Positions 7,397 to 15,943 of a stretch of DNA of 44,651 bases are shown one piece after another. The DNA is taken from NCBI GenBank assembly GCA_023265315.1, contig JAHFUA010000006.1, forward strand, positions 1 through 44,651. Reading direction: 5' to 3'. The translations under genes were made by a program, and so were the position numbers. Origin of the DNA: Acidobacteriota bacterium. Lineage in GTDB: Bacteria > Acidobacteriota > Terriglobia > Terriglobales > Acidobacteriaceae. Numbering within the stretch: the first letter of the stretch is position 1; each line of letters begins with the position of its first letter. Under the pieces are notes generated by a model. That model did not search any database. It was not told the DNA's origin and saw only the letters and a program-made list of their open reading frames with translations.

Positions 7397-9826
7397 TCAT
7401 AGCAGCGACACCGGGTCCACGTCCACCACCAGCTTGCCACGCGGGATCTTCTCGACGGCAGCGAAGTCCAGCAGGGCGCGCAGGGCGGCGTTCAGCCGCT
7501 CGCGGCTCTGCGACTTCAGGATGAAGTGATAGCGGTATTCGCTCTTCAGCCGCGCCAGCGGCGCCGACGCCGGACCCAGTACGCGCACTCCCTGAGGCGG
7601 ATTTTTCTCCAGCCAGCGGCCCAGCAGGCCGGAATATTCCAACGCCTGCGCCAGCTCGTCCGAGCGCACCAGCACGTTGGCCAGCGCCGTGAAGGGTGGA
7701 TAGTGCATCCAGCGGCGGTACTGCCGCTCTTTTTCGTAGAACCCGCGGTAATCGTGCCGCCCGGCGAAGCGGACGGCGTAGTGCTCGGGGAAGTATGTCT
7801 GCAGGATGACCTTGCCGGGGGTCGAGCCGCGTCCGGCGCGTCCGGCCACTTGGGTGAGCAGTTGGAAGGTGCGCTCAGCAGCCCGGAAATCGGGAAAGCC
7901 GAGGGCAAAATCCGCGCCCACCACGCCCACCAGCGTGACGCCATGGATATCGTGGCCCTTGGCAATCATCTGCGTGCCCACCAGCAGGTCGAGTTCACCG
8001 GCATGGAGGGCGGAGAGCACGCGCTCAAAATCCCCGCGGCCGCGCACCGTGTCGCGGTCGAGCCGCCCGATGCGCGCCGTTGGAAAGGTCCCATGCAGCA
8101 GGTCTTCCAGCTTCTCCGATCCCGTGCCCAGAAAATAGATGTACTGGCTCGCGCACTTCGGACAGACCTTGGGCACCGGCGCCTGATAGCCGCAGTAATG
8201 GCACATCAGGAGCTGCGCCCGGCGATGGTGGGTGAGCGCGATGGCGCAGTTCTTGCACTGCACCGTCTCGCCGCAGGAGCGGCAGAGAACCACCGGGGAG
8301 TATCCGCGACGGTTGAGCAGGATCATCGCCTGCTCACCGCGATCGAGCCTGCCGCGGATCTCCTCCACCAGCCGCCGCGAAAAGACATGATCTTCTCCCG
8401 ACTGCTGGAACTCGGCGCGCATGTCCACCAGCTCGACCTCCGGTAGCGGGCGCTGCTCGACGCGCTCAGCGAGTTCCAGCAGAGCGTACTTACCGCTATG
8501 GGCGTTGTGGAACGACTCCATCGCGGGCGTGGCCGAGCCCAGCACGACCGCCGCGCCACAAATCTTTCCCCGCATGACAGCCACGTCGCGACCGTGATAG
8601 CGCGGCATTTCTTCTTGCTTGTAGGAGCTGTCCTGCTCCTCGTCCACGACGATCAGGGCGAGATCGCGCACGGGCGCGAACACCGCCGAACGTGTCCCCA
8701 CCACCACCCGTGCGTCGCCGTTGCGGATGCGGTGCCATTGCTCGGCCCGCTCGGCATCGGTGAGGGCGGAGTGCAGGATGGCCACCTGGTCTGCGAAAAT
8801 CTCATGCAGGTTGGCGGCGGCCTGCGGCGTCAAACCGATCTCAGGCACGAGCAGGATCGCCGACCGGCCCGCCGCCAGCAGGTCCTGCATGGCCGCCAGG
8901 TACACCGCGGTCTTGCCTGAGCCGGTGACGCCGAACAGCAGCGTGACCGAGAACTGCTTCTCTTCGGCTCGTTTACGAATCTGTTCGAGAGCCGCCGCCT
9001 GCGCCGGGTTGAGCGGAAAGTCCAGCGCTGGCTTGCCTGCGAGGCGGGAAACCGCAAATTCCGCCGGTTCTTCGACGATCTCCACGATCCCGCGCCGCGC
9101 CAGCGTCGCGAGCGTGCTCGGCGGCACCTCGAGGCTGCGCAGATGCTCTACCGGGGCCCGGCCGCCGGCCGCGGCCAGAGTCTCAACCAGCTTGCGCTGA
9201 TTGTCGTTGAGCTTGCCGCTGATTTCTTTCAGTTGGGCGATGCGGCGGGTGCGCCGGGCATCGCGCGCGCTGGAAATATCCTCGGCGGTGATCCAGCCCT
9301 TGCGCGCCATTCCCGCCAGCAGCTCGCGCCCGGCTCGAAGGGCGCTGCGCAGGGTCTGTTCTCGCGCGCCGTCTCGCGCGGCAAGGTAATCGAGCACGCG
9401 GTATTCGAGCATCTGCTCGTCCGCAGACCTCTTGGATCGCCGCGAGGATCCGCGTTCTGCCGATTGGTGTAGCGCCGCCCATCCCGCCTCGGTGATGCGG
9501 AACGCCCGCGCCCGCTTTACCTCCGCGCCCAGCGGCAGCATGGTGCGGAAGACTTCGCCGAGCGGCGCCAGATAGTAGTGGGAGATCCATTCCCCCAGGC
9601 GCATCAGTTCGGCGTCGAGCACCGGGGCCGCGTCGAGGATTTCTAGGACGTGCTTCGCCTCGACCGAAGGCGTGCGGTCGTGCAGCGCGGTCACCACTCC
9701 CGGCAGCCGCAGGTTGCGAAAGGGCACCAGCACGCGTCCGCCGACCACCGGCTCTGCCCCGTTCAGCCGGTAGGTGAAGCAGGTCTCCAGCGGGACGGGA
9801 AGCGCGACATCGCAGAATTGCGGCAT
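7397..9826 (-). CDS. priA: Primosomal protein N' / replication restart helicase
   Basis: 3'-to-5' DNA helicase that reloads the replisome at stalled forks. The 809-residue protein starts MPQFCDVALPVPLETCFTY, the usual PriA N-terminal 3'-DNA-binding domain. The helicase core has Walker A GVTGSGKT near residue 297 and the Walker B variant VVDEEQDSSYKQ near 392. The zinc-binding insert has eight cysteines in four CxxC or near-CxxC pairs (CRSC, CKNC, CHYC, CPKC) at about 515-560. VGTQMIAKGHD is a later helicase motif. No strong ribosome binding site is visible at the ATG. It lies last in the long minus-strand run, behind a family B repeat. Confidence 0.96.
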   Translation of the reverse strand: MPQFCDVALPVPLETCFTYRLNGAEPVVGGRVLVPFRNLRLPGVVTALHDRTPSVEAKHVLEILDAAPVLDAELMRLGEWISHYYLAPLGEVFRTMLPLGAEVKRARAFRITEAGWAALHQSAERGSSRRSKRSADEQMLEYRVLDYLAARDGAREQTLRSALRAGRELLAGMARKGWITAEDISSARDARRTRRIAQLKEISGKLNDNQRKLVETLAAAGGRAPVEHLRSLEVPPSTLATLARRGIVEIVEEPAEFAVSRLAGKPALDFPLNPAQAAALEQIRKRAEEKQFSVTLLFGVTGSGKTAVYLAAMQDLLAAGRSAILLVPEIGLTPQAAANLHEIFADQVAILHSALTDAERAEQWHRIRNGDARVVVGTRSAVFAPVRDLALIVVDEEQDSSYKQEEMPRYHGRDVAVMRGKICGAAVVLGSATPAMESFHNAHSGKYALLELAERVEQRPLPEVELVDMRAEFQQSGEDHVFSRRLVEEIRGRLDRGEQAMILLNRRGYSPVVLCRSCGETVQCKNCAIALTHHRRAQLLMCHYCGYQAPVPKVCPKCASQYIYFLGTGSEKLEDLLHGTFPTARIGRLDRDTVRGRGDFERVLSALHAGELDLLVGTQMIAKGHDIHGVTLVGVVGADFALGFPDFRAAERTFQLLTQVAGRAGRGSTPGKVILQTYFPEHYAVRFAGRHDYRGFYEKERQYRRWMHYPPFTALANVLVRSDELAQALEYSGLLGRWLEKNPPQGVRVLGPASAPLARLKSEYRYHFILKSQSRERLNAALRALLDFAAVEKIPRGKLVVDVDPVSLL

Positions 9827-9843
9827 GGTCGGAAGGGCAATTT

Positions 9844-9926
9844 AACCACAGAGGGCACAGAGGTACACGGAGGGAAAAGCGCGGGCATGGTTCATATGCT
9901 CTGTGATCCTCTGTGTCCTCTGTGGT
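9844..9926. repeat. Family B repeat, copy B1 (ACCACAGAGG...CCTCTGTGGT)
   Basis: An imperfect long hairpin. AACCACAGAGGGCACAGAGG starts the left side, and CTCTGTGTCCTCTGTGGT ends the right. It fills most of the gap between the udg stop and the priA start. A second copy lies at 40802-40929. This type of CCACAGAGGACACAGAG repeat is known from several phyla. Confidence 0.85.
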
Positions 9927-9938
9927 CAGATTCTTGAA

Positions 9939-10709
9939 TCAGTCGGCGCCCCGGCGCGGCTTCAGCCCCAGGTACTCCATCACCATCTGCAGGTCTTTCC
10001 ACGTCTCTTTTTTCTGGCGGGGATCGCGCAACAAGAACGCCGGATGGTAGGTCACAGCCAGACGCGTGCCGCGGAAATCGAACCAGCGGCCGCGCAGCTT
10101 GGCCATAGGCTCGTTCAGGCCGAGCAGGCAGCGCGCCGCCACCGCGCCCAGGGCCACGACCGCCTTGGGCTGGATCACGGCGATCTGGCGCAACAGAAAT
10201 GGTGAGCAGGTCTCGATCTCCTCTCGCTCCGGCGTGCGGTTGCCCGGCGGGCGGCACTTCACCACGTTGGCGATGTAAACCTGCTCGCGCTTCAGACCCA
10301 TCGCCTCGATCATCTTGTTGAGCAAATGCCCGGCGCGTCCGACGAACGGCCGCCCTTGCTCGTCTTCATCTGCGCCCGGCCCCTCGCCGACGAACATCAG
10401 CTCAGCGTTGGCATTGCCTTCGCCGAAGACGATAGTCTTTCGTCCCAGGCGTGCCAGTACACAGCGCGTACACTCGCCCAGGTCTTCCTTGATGAGTCGT
10501 AGCGCCTCAGCACAGTCGGCGACTGCGGCCTCCGGCTGGGGCGCGACAAAAAGGTCGGGCGTGGCGACGCAGGTGGAAATCGGCAGGGTCTCCGGCTGCT
10601 CAACTGCAGAGACGTTAGGTGCAACCTCTCTCCTGTAGAAGTCGTATATCCCCAAATCGCGGTAATACTGCAGGCGGGCGGTGAGGAGTTGCTGAGTATG
10701 GGAATCCAT
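9939..10709 (-). CDS. Family 4 uracil-DNA glycosylase (4Fe-4S)
   Basis: Removes uracil from DNA. ATG 10709 overlaps the coaBC stop as TGATG, so I take it as the start (256 aa) rather than the longer frame. Four cysteines fit the iron-sulfur ligands: C80 and C83 (ECTRC), C152 (KCRPPGN) and C168 (ETC). The glycosylase motifs GEGPGADED (108-116) and YHPAFLLR (221-228) are present. The family is typical of thermophiles and many deep-branching bacteria. About 70 residues before the iron-sulfur domain are poorly conserved. It could be confused with a family 5 enzyme, but GEGPG-x-x-E-D fits family 4 better. It is translationally coupled to coaBC. Confidence 0.92.
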   Translation of the reverse strand: MDSHTQQLLTARLQYYRDLGIYDFYRREVAPNVSAVEQPETLPISTCVATPDLFVAPQPEAAVADCAEALRLIKEDLGECTRCVLARLGRKTIVFGEGNANAELMFVGEGPGADEDEQGRPFVGRAGHLLNKMIEAMGLKREQVYIANVVKCRPPGNRTPEREEIETCSPFLLRQIAVIQPKAVVALGAVAARCLLGLNEPMAKLRGRWFDFRGTRLAVTYHPAFLLRDPRQKKETWKDLQMVMEYLGLKPRRGAD

Positions 10710-11935
10710 CAGCGACGTGTGCCGGCGGGGGCAGCCTCGGACCGCTGCTGCTTGATGCGCACCACCGTATCGAGCACGCGGTGCGCGACTTCCCACTTGG
10801 TGGTCTCGGGAACGTCGATGGTTTCGGCGGGCGTGATGATGGTGACCGCGTTGCGCTCCGAATCCATGCCAATGCCCTGGCGCGAGACGTCGTTCACCAC
10901 GATGGCGTCGAGCGATTTGGACGCCAGCTTGCGGCGCGCATTCTCGAGCGCGTTCTCGGTTTCGGCGGCGAAGCCGACGACGATCTGCAAGCTGCGTTTC
11001 GACGCCACTTCCGCCAGGATATCGGAAGTCGGCTCGAGTTCCAGTGACAGCGCGCCGCGGCGCTTGATCTTCTGCGGCGAGCGCTGTTTCGGCTTGTAGT
11101 CGGCGACCGCGGCGGCTTTGATGACGATGGTCGCGTCCCCCATCCGCGACAGTACGGCCTGCCGCATCTCTTCCGCAGTCTCGACCGGGACCAACTCGGC
11201 TGCGCCGGGCGCGCTTAGCGCGGTCGGGCCGCTTACCAGCACCACGCGTCCGCCGCGCCGCAGGGCCGCTTCCGCCAGCGCGTATCCCATGCGGCCGCTG
11301 GAGCGGTTGCCGATGTAGCGCACCGGATCAATGGGCTCGCGCGTCGGTCCGGCGGTGATAAGCACGGTTTCCCCGGCGAGGTCCTGCGCCGCGCCCAGCG
11401 CCTGCATCACCGCCGCTACGATGGTTTCGTTGGCCGCCAGCCGGCCCGGACCGGTCATGCCGCAGGCGAGGTAGCCGGCATCGGGCTCGACCACATGCAC
11501 CCCGCGCTGCTTCAGGATTTCGACATTGGCGCGGGTCGCCGGGTGGTCCCACATGTTGACGTTCATCGCGGGCGCGACCACAACCGGCGCTGTAGTAGCG
11601 AGGTAAAGCGTGGAAAGGAAGTCGTTGGCGATCCCCTGCGCGAACTTGGCGAGGACATCGGCGGTGGCCGGCGCGACCAGCAGCGCGTCGATCGACTGCG
11701 CGATCGCGATGTGCTCCACTGCGGAGTCGATGTTGGGCTGCCCGGCACCCGCTGCGAACAAATCGGTAATGACCTTTTCACCGCTGAGGGCGGCGAAGGT
11801 CAGCGGCCGCACGAACTCCTGCGCCGCCCCGGTCATGACCACCTGCACCCGCACGCCGCGGTCCTGGAGCTGGCGTACCAACTCCGCCGCTTTATAGGCC
11901 GCGATCCCTCCGCTGACCCCGAGTGCGATCTTCAT
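10709..11935 (-). CDS. coaBC: Bifunctional phosphopantothenoylcysteine decarboxylase / phosphopantothenate-cysteine ligase
   Basis: Carries out two successive steps of coenzyme A synthesis, on FMN and CTP. In the 408 aa, the N-terminal CoaC flavoprotein domain (about 1-185) opens with MKIALGVSGGIAAYKAAEL and has PAMNVNMWDHPA near residue 122. The C-terminal CoaB domain (about 190-395) has TAGPTREPIDPVRY, GNRSSGRMG and AAAVADYKPK. Both halves look complete. The gene follows rpoZ across a family D repeat, giving gmk-rpoZ-coaBC, a conserved order in many bacteria, with udg and priA next. Confidence 0.96.
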   Translation of the reverse strand: MKIALGVSGGIAAYKAAELVRQLQDRGVRVQVVMTGAAQEFVRPLTFAALSGEKVITDLFAAGAGQPNIDSAVEHIAIAQSIDALLVAPATADVLAKFAQGIANDFLSTLYLATTAPVVVAPAMNVNMWDHPATRANVEILKQRGVHVVEPDAGYLACGMTGPGRLAANETIVAAVMQALGAAQDLAGETVLITAGPTREPIDPVRYIGNRSSGRMGYALAEAALRRGGRVVLVSGPTALSAPGAAELVPVETAEEMRQAVLSRMGDATIVIKAAAVADYKPKQRSPQKIKRRGALSLELEPTSDILAEVASKRSLQIVVGFAAETENALENARRKLASKSLDAIVVNDVSRQGIGMDSERNAVTIITPAETIDVPETTKWEVAHRVLDTVVRIKQQRSEAAPAGTRR

Positions 11936-12001
11936 GGATTGATTCTACCCCGCGGAGCGCAGCGAAGGGCCTCAGGAAAGAGGACCCATTGTAAGATGCG
12001 C

Positions 12002-12091
12002 AGGTCCCTCGCAAGCTCGGGATTTCGGCAGCGGGCTCCCGCTCCCATTCGCTGCGCTCATGGCCGCTCACGCCCGCTAAGAGGCCTCAAC
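12002..12091 (-). repeat. Family D repeat, copy D1 (after rpoZ)
   Basis: Read on the minus strand it starts TTGAGGCCTCTTAGCGGGCG and ends in CTGCCGAAATCCCGAGC followed by GAGGGA. The rpoZ TAG stop lies inside the first 20 bases. Relative to D4, this copy has an extra stretch of roughly 30 bases (about 12038-12067) in the loop of the GCGGGC/GCCCGC hairpin. Confidence 0.8.
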
Positions 12092-12325
12092 TTCGCCCTT
12101 ATTGATCGCCTGTTCCAGGATCTCGTTGGCGACCTCGGCGGCCGAGCGCGGCGCCTCCATCGTCCACTTGACCTTGCCGGCGGCGATCTCCTCCTGCGCG
12201 ATCTTGCAGGGCTTGCGGGAATGCGTATCCACCAGCGGGCGCGATCCCGATTGCAGTTGGCGAGCACGGCGCGCGGCGACCAGGATGTAACGGTAGTTGC
12301 TGTCGAAGCCGTCCATCAGCTTCAT
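12077..12325 (-). CDS. rpoZ: RNA polymerase omega subunit
   Basis: Small subunit that helps fold and place the beta' subunit. The ATG at 12325 has AGAGG eight bases upstream. The protein of 82 residues contains the conserved YRYILVAARRARQLQ helix and IAQEEIAAGKV, typical of Acidobacteria and delta-proteobacteria omega. Its last codons (EVEAS) and TAG stop are encoded by the start of a family D repeat, so the C-terminal few residues may be repeat-derived. It lies between gmk and coaBC, the usual order. It is also the site where (p)ppGpp would act in some bacteria; I do not see the diagnostic MAR motif. Confidence 0.9.
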   Translation of the reverse strand: MKLMDGFDSNYRYILVAARRARQLQSGSRPLVDTHSRKPCKIAQEEIAAGKVKWTMEAPRSAAEVANEILEQAINKGEVEAS

Positions 12326-12344
12326 GCTGTGACCTCTCTCACTT

Positions 12345-12404
12345 CAAGATCCCGAGCTTGCGCTCGGGATTCGGCAACGGGTTCACGCCCGCTACGCGCC
12401 TCAA
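12345..12404 (-). repeat. Family D repeat, copy D2 (after gmk)
   Basis: On the minus strand it runs from TTGAGGCGCGTAGCGGGCG to CCCGAGCGCAAGCTCGGGATCTT. It starts three bases after the gmk TGA and ends about 20 bases before the rpoZ start. It has GCGGGC-type and CCCGAGC/GCTCGGG hairpins. Confidence 0.85.
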
Positions 12405-12406
12405 CT

Positions 12407-13111
12407 TCAACGTCCGCCGGGAGTTGCGGACAGAGCAAAGGACTCCAGAATGGGCTGGAGCGTCGGGCGCATGTGAGCTTGCCGGTGACGCTCCGCGGTG
12501 ACCAGCCATTTCTTTTCTTCGGGGGAACGCGGCCCGCCCGCGCGACGAACCCGCACGGCCAGCACGATGGCCTTGAGCTCGTCGATGGACCGCTCAAGCT
12601 GGTCGTTAACAAGAATATAGTCGTAATTCCCGTAATTCTCAATCTCCTTGGCGGCGGTCACCAGCCGCCGCTGGATTACCTCCTCCGACAGCATGCCCTC
12701 GGCGTGGCTGCGCCGGCGCAGGCGGCGCTCCAGTTCCTTGCGCGTCGGCGGCAGGATGAAGATGCTCACCGCGTCGGGGAGCTTCTGCTTCACCTGCCGC
12801 TCGCCCTGCACGTCGATGTCGAGCAGCAGGTCGTGGCCGCGCTCGCGGGCGCCCTCGAGGAAGCGGTTGGCGGTGCCGTAGTAGTTGCCGAAGACCTCGG
12901 CGTGCTCCAGCAACGCATCCTCCGCCAGCAGGCGCTCGAACTCCTGGCGCGAGATGAAGAAGTACTCGTGACCATCGTGCTCGCTGCCGCGCGGCGGGCG
13001 CGTGGTGTAGGAGACGGAAAACTCCAGATTGCTGACCGCCTTGCGCAGCTCACTCACCAGCGTCGATTTCCCCGAACCCGACGGCGCCGAGATGATGTAG
13101 ACGGTGGTCAT
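12407..13111 (-). CDS. gmk: Guanylate kinase
   Basis: Phosphorylates GMP/dGMP with ATP. The ATG at 13111 overlaps the yicC stop by four bases (ATGA). The P-loop APSGSGKST lies at residues 9-17. The GMP-binding YTTRPPRGSEHDGHEYFF region spans roughly 35-52, and DIDVQGERQVK follows near residue 98. The 234-residue length is longer than the usual 200-210 because of a C-terminal tail after the kinase fold (about 205-234: HRQAHMRPTLQPILESF and on), which I do not recognise. The yicC-gmk-rpoZ order is widely conserved. Confidence 0.95.
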   Translation of the reverse strand: MTTVYIISAPSGSGKSTLVSELRKAVSNLEFSVSYTTRPPRGSEHDGHEYFFISRQEFERLLAEDALLEHAEVFGNYYGTANRFLEGARERGHDLLLDIDVQGERQVKQKLPDAVSIFILPPTRKELERRLRRRSHAEGMLSEEVIQRRLVTAAKEIENYGNYDYILVNDQLERSIDELKAIVLAVRVRRAGGPRSPEEKKWLVTAERHRQAHMRPTLQPILESFALSATPGGR

Positions 13112-13995
13112 TCCACGTTCTGCACCTGCTCCCGCGATTTCTCGATCTCGGACTTCATGGCCAGGCCCAGCTCGGTGATACGCAGGCCCTCGCCGGAGAC
13201 CCCCGAGGTCTTCGACAGCAGGGTGTTGGCTTCACGGTTCATCTCCTGCAGCAGGAAATCCAGCTTCTTGCCGGCCTCGCCGCCTTCATCCAGCACGCCC
13301 AGAAAATGCTGGATGTGGGTGTTGAGACGGACAATCTCTTCCTGGATGTCGCTGCGTTCGGCCAGCAGCGCGGCTTCCTGCAGGATGCGGTCGGGGTCGG
13401 CGTGGCTGCCGATCAACTCCTTCATGCGGGATTGTATTTTTTCCAGGTAAGCACGCGCAACCGCGTCGCACAGCTTCCCGACCTCCGCCGTCGCGCTCCT
13501 CAGGCGGGCCATGCGCTCGCGCAGTTCCCGCTCGATGCCGTGTCCTTCCTCAACGCGCATGCGGTCGAGTTGCGCAATGGCTTCGGCCAATCCTGCGAGT
13601 ACGCGGGCTCCGGTCTCCGCATCGAGCTCGGCTTCGCCCGAGCTGAGCGCGCCGGGCATGCGGAGCACGGCATTGAGGTCGGGCTCGCCGGAAATGCCGA
13701 ACTCCCGCGCGGCCTGCCGGAAAGCCTGCACGTACCCGCCCACCAGTTCGCGGTTCACCGCCAGCGCCGCCGCCCCGGCGCCGTCGAGTGCGAGCGTCAG
13801 CTCAACGTGTCCGCGCGCGACCCTCTCCTTCAGCACGCGCCGCAGCTTCATCTCCAGCGCATCCGATTGCGGCGGCATGCGCAGGTGGAGGTCCAGGAAG
13901 CGGTGGTTCACCGACTTCAGCGCCAGCGTAAAGCTCGCATCCGGGCGCACCTGCCCTTTGAACTGGGCGAAGGCGGTCATGGAGCGGATGGGCAT
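13108..13995 (-). CDS. yicC: YicC family endoribonuclease-like protein
   Basis: Member of the YicC/YloC family, some of whose members are reported as RNases acting on small RNAs. The 295 aa comprise an N-terminal YicC domain beginning RSMTAFAQFKG with LKSVNHRFLDLHLRMP (typical S-V-N-x-R-x-L/F-D), and a C-terminal DUF1732 domain ending LLQEMNREANTLLSKT, then EIEKSREQVQNVE. It starts three bases after the upstream ABC transporter stop and overlaps gmk, so it sits in a tightly packed operon. Confidence 0.93.
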   Translation of the reverse strand: MPIRSMTAFAQFKGQVRPDASFTLALKSVNHRFLDLHLRMPPQSDALEMKLRRVLKERVARGHVELTLALDGAGAAALAVNRELVGGYVQAFRQAAREFGISGEPDLNAVLRMPGALSSGEAELDAETGARVLAGLAEAIAQLDRMRVEEGHGIERELRERMARLRSATAEVGKLCDAVARAYLEKIQSRMKELIGSHADPDRILQEAALLAERSDIQEEIVRLNTHIQHFLGVLDEGGEAGKKLDFLLQEMNREANTLLSKTSGVSGEGLRITELGLAMKSEIEKSREQVQNVE

Positions 13996-13998
13996 GGG

Positions 13999-15849
13999 CT
14001 AGCTTTCCGGACCCGCGGACATCTTGTAGGGCTCCGCATCCAGGAACTGTAGATCATACAGCCGGCGGTAGGTGCCCAGACGGCTGAGCAGGTTCTCGTG
14101 CGTGCCGGTATCGGCGATCTGGCCGTTCTCCAGCACCACGATGCGGTCGGCGCGGCGCACGGTGGAGAGCCGGTGCGCGATCACGAACACGGTGCGCCCC
14201 ACCATCAGGTTCTGCAGCGCCGACTGCACCAGCGCTTCCGACTCGCTGTCGAGAGCCGAGGTGGCCTCGTCCAGAATCAGGATGGTAGCGTCCTTCAGCA
14301 GAGCGCGCGCGATGGCGATGCGCTGGCGCTCCCCGCCGGAGAGCATCAGCCCGCGCTCCCCGATGATGGTGTCGTATCCCTCGGGCAGCCTCTGGATGAA
14401 GTCGTGGGCGAGGGCCGCCTTGGCGGCCGCGATCACGGCATGGTTGGAGACGTGGGGCTGTCCGTAGGCGATGTTGTTGCGCGCCGTGTCGTTGAACAGG
14501 ATGGTGTCCTGGGTGACGATGCCGATCTGCCGCCGCAGCGACGCCAGGGTGACCTCGCGCACGTCGTGGCCGTCGATCAGGACGCGCCCGCCGCTCACGT
14601 CGAAGAAGCGCGGGATCAGGTGCACCAGCGTGCTCTTGCCGGCGCCGCTCGAGCCCACGATGGCCAGCACTTCGCCCCTCTTGACTTCCAGCTCGATGTC
14701 GCGCAGCACCTCGCGGTCGCCTTCCCCACTCACGCCGTAGGAGAAGTTCACGTGCTCAAAGCGGACGCTGCGGCTGAAGTTCGGCAGCGTGGCCGCGTGG
14801 GGCTTCTCGTGAACATCGTCTTTCTCGTCCATAAAGGAGAACAAAGTCGCGGAGGCGCCCAGCGCCTGCTGGAAGCTGTTGTTATACAGCGCAAACTTCC
14901 GCACCGGGTCGTACAGCTTGTAGATGGCGAAGATGAAAGCCAGGAAGGTGCCGGGCGTGAACACCTGGTGGTTGATGCGGTCGCGGCCCAGCAGCAGCAG
15001 CATGCCGACGGCCGCCGCGCCGAACAGGTCCATCAGCGGCGAACTCAGGGCGACGGCGCGCACCGAGTGCATGTTGGCGTGGAACAACCGCCGGGAGGCG
15101 CCATGAAAGCGCAGGCTCTCCCAGAGCTCGGTGCCGAACGCCTTCACGATGCGGTTGCCGGTGATGGTCTCGTGGAGGATGTTTTGCACGTCCGCCAGCT
15201 TGTCCTGGCCGCGACGGGTGGTGTGGCGCACGCGTTTGCCGATTCGCCCCGCAGAAACCACGATGAACGGGACGAACAGTAGCAGCACCCATGCCAGCTT
15301 GCCGCCCAGCGAAATCACGACCCCCATGGTGAACAGCAGCACGAACACCTGCTGCAGGGATTCGGCCAGCACCGAGCCCATGGCCACCTGGACACGCTCG
15401 ACGTCGTTGACGATGGTCGAAAGCAGAGTGCCCGTGGAATAGCGCGTGAAGAAGCCCACGGAACGGCGCAGGATGGCGTTGTACAGGTCGTTGCGCAGGT
15501 CGGTGATGAGGCCGAAGCCGGCGTAGTACACCAGGTAGGTGCTGGCGTAATCGCAGATCCCCTTGATCAGGGTGGCCATTACCAGCGCGAATGCGACCAT
15601 TGTCCACGCATTCTTGAAGTGCTCAGGAACGAACTGCTGCAGGTAGAGCGTGTACTGGGTGCCGGGAAGGCGCGCCAGCACGATGTCGTGGCTGCCCGCA
15701 TCCGGCCGCAGAACGCGGTCGAGGATGGGGCCGATCAGCAGCAGCCGGAAGGCGTCAGCCGCGCCCACACCCGCGGCCAGGGGAACCGAGAACAGCAGTT
15801 GCGGGATGTAACGGCGGACGTAATGGAGCAGCCGGATCAGAGGCCGCAT
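13999..15849 (-). CDS. MsbA-like ABC transporter, fused permease and ATPase (lipid A/lipid flippase type)
   Basis: Half-transporter that would dimerise in the inner membrane and flip lipid A-core or another lipid. I start it at ATG 15849 (MRPLIRLLHYVRRY), which has GAGG four bases upstream; the frame runs open into rapZ but shows no family sequence. The protein has 616 residues, with six transmembrane helices in the first 330. The nucleotide-binding domain has Walker A GSSGAGKST near 396, signature LSGGERQRIAIARALL near 501, Walker B ILILDEATSALD near 520 and the H-loop AHRLSTV near 556. LptB and LptC/A genes lie in the same run, which supports a role in LPS transport. Export of another substrate cannot be excluded. 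Confidence 0.88.
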   Translation of the reverse strand: MRPLIRLLHYVRRYIPQLLFSVPLAAGVGAADAFRLLLIGPILDRVLRPDAGSHDIVLARLPGTQYTLYLQQFVPEHFKNAWTMVAFALVMATLIKGICDYASTYLVYYAGFGLITDLRNDLYNAILRRSVGFFTRYSTGTLLSTIVNDVERVQVAMGSVLAESLQQVFVLLFTMGVVISLGGKLAWVLLLFVPFIVVSAGRIGKRVRHTTRRGQDKLADVQNILHETITGNRIVKAFGTELWESLRFHGASRRLFHANMHSVRAVALSSPLMDLFGAAAVGMLLLLGRDRINHQVFTPGTFLAFIFAIYKLYDPVRKFALYNNSFQQALGASATLFSFMDEKDDVHEKPHAATLPNFSRSVRFEHVNFSYGVSGEGDREVLRDIELEVKRGEVLAIVGSSGAGKSTLVHLIPRFFDVSGGRVLIDGHDVREVTLASLRRQIGIVTQDTILFNDTARNNIAYGQPHVSNHAVIAAAKAALAHDFIQRLPEGYDTIIGERGLMLSGGERQRIAIARALLKDATILILDEATSALDSESEALVQSALQNLMVGRTVFVIAHRLSTVRRADRIVVLENGQIADTGTHENLLSRLGTYRRLYDLQFLDAEPYKMSAGPES

Positions 15850-15943
15850 CGCGCCTCGAAGCTGGTGAGGAGTAGGGGCAAACTTACATTCTACCGGATT
15901 AAGCCCCGCTTGCTTCGGCACCGAAGGGAAAGAACCTTTTCCG

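Noticed and set aside
11495-13450. Plus-strand open frame of 651 codons over coaBC, rpoZ, gmk and yicC
   Set aside because: It runs across several well-identified minus-strand genes and two repeats, and the translation has no recognisable domain.
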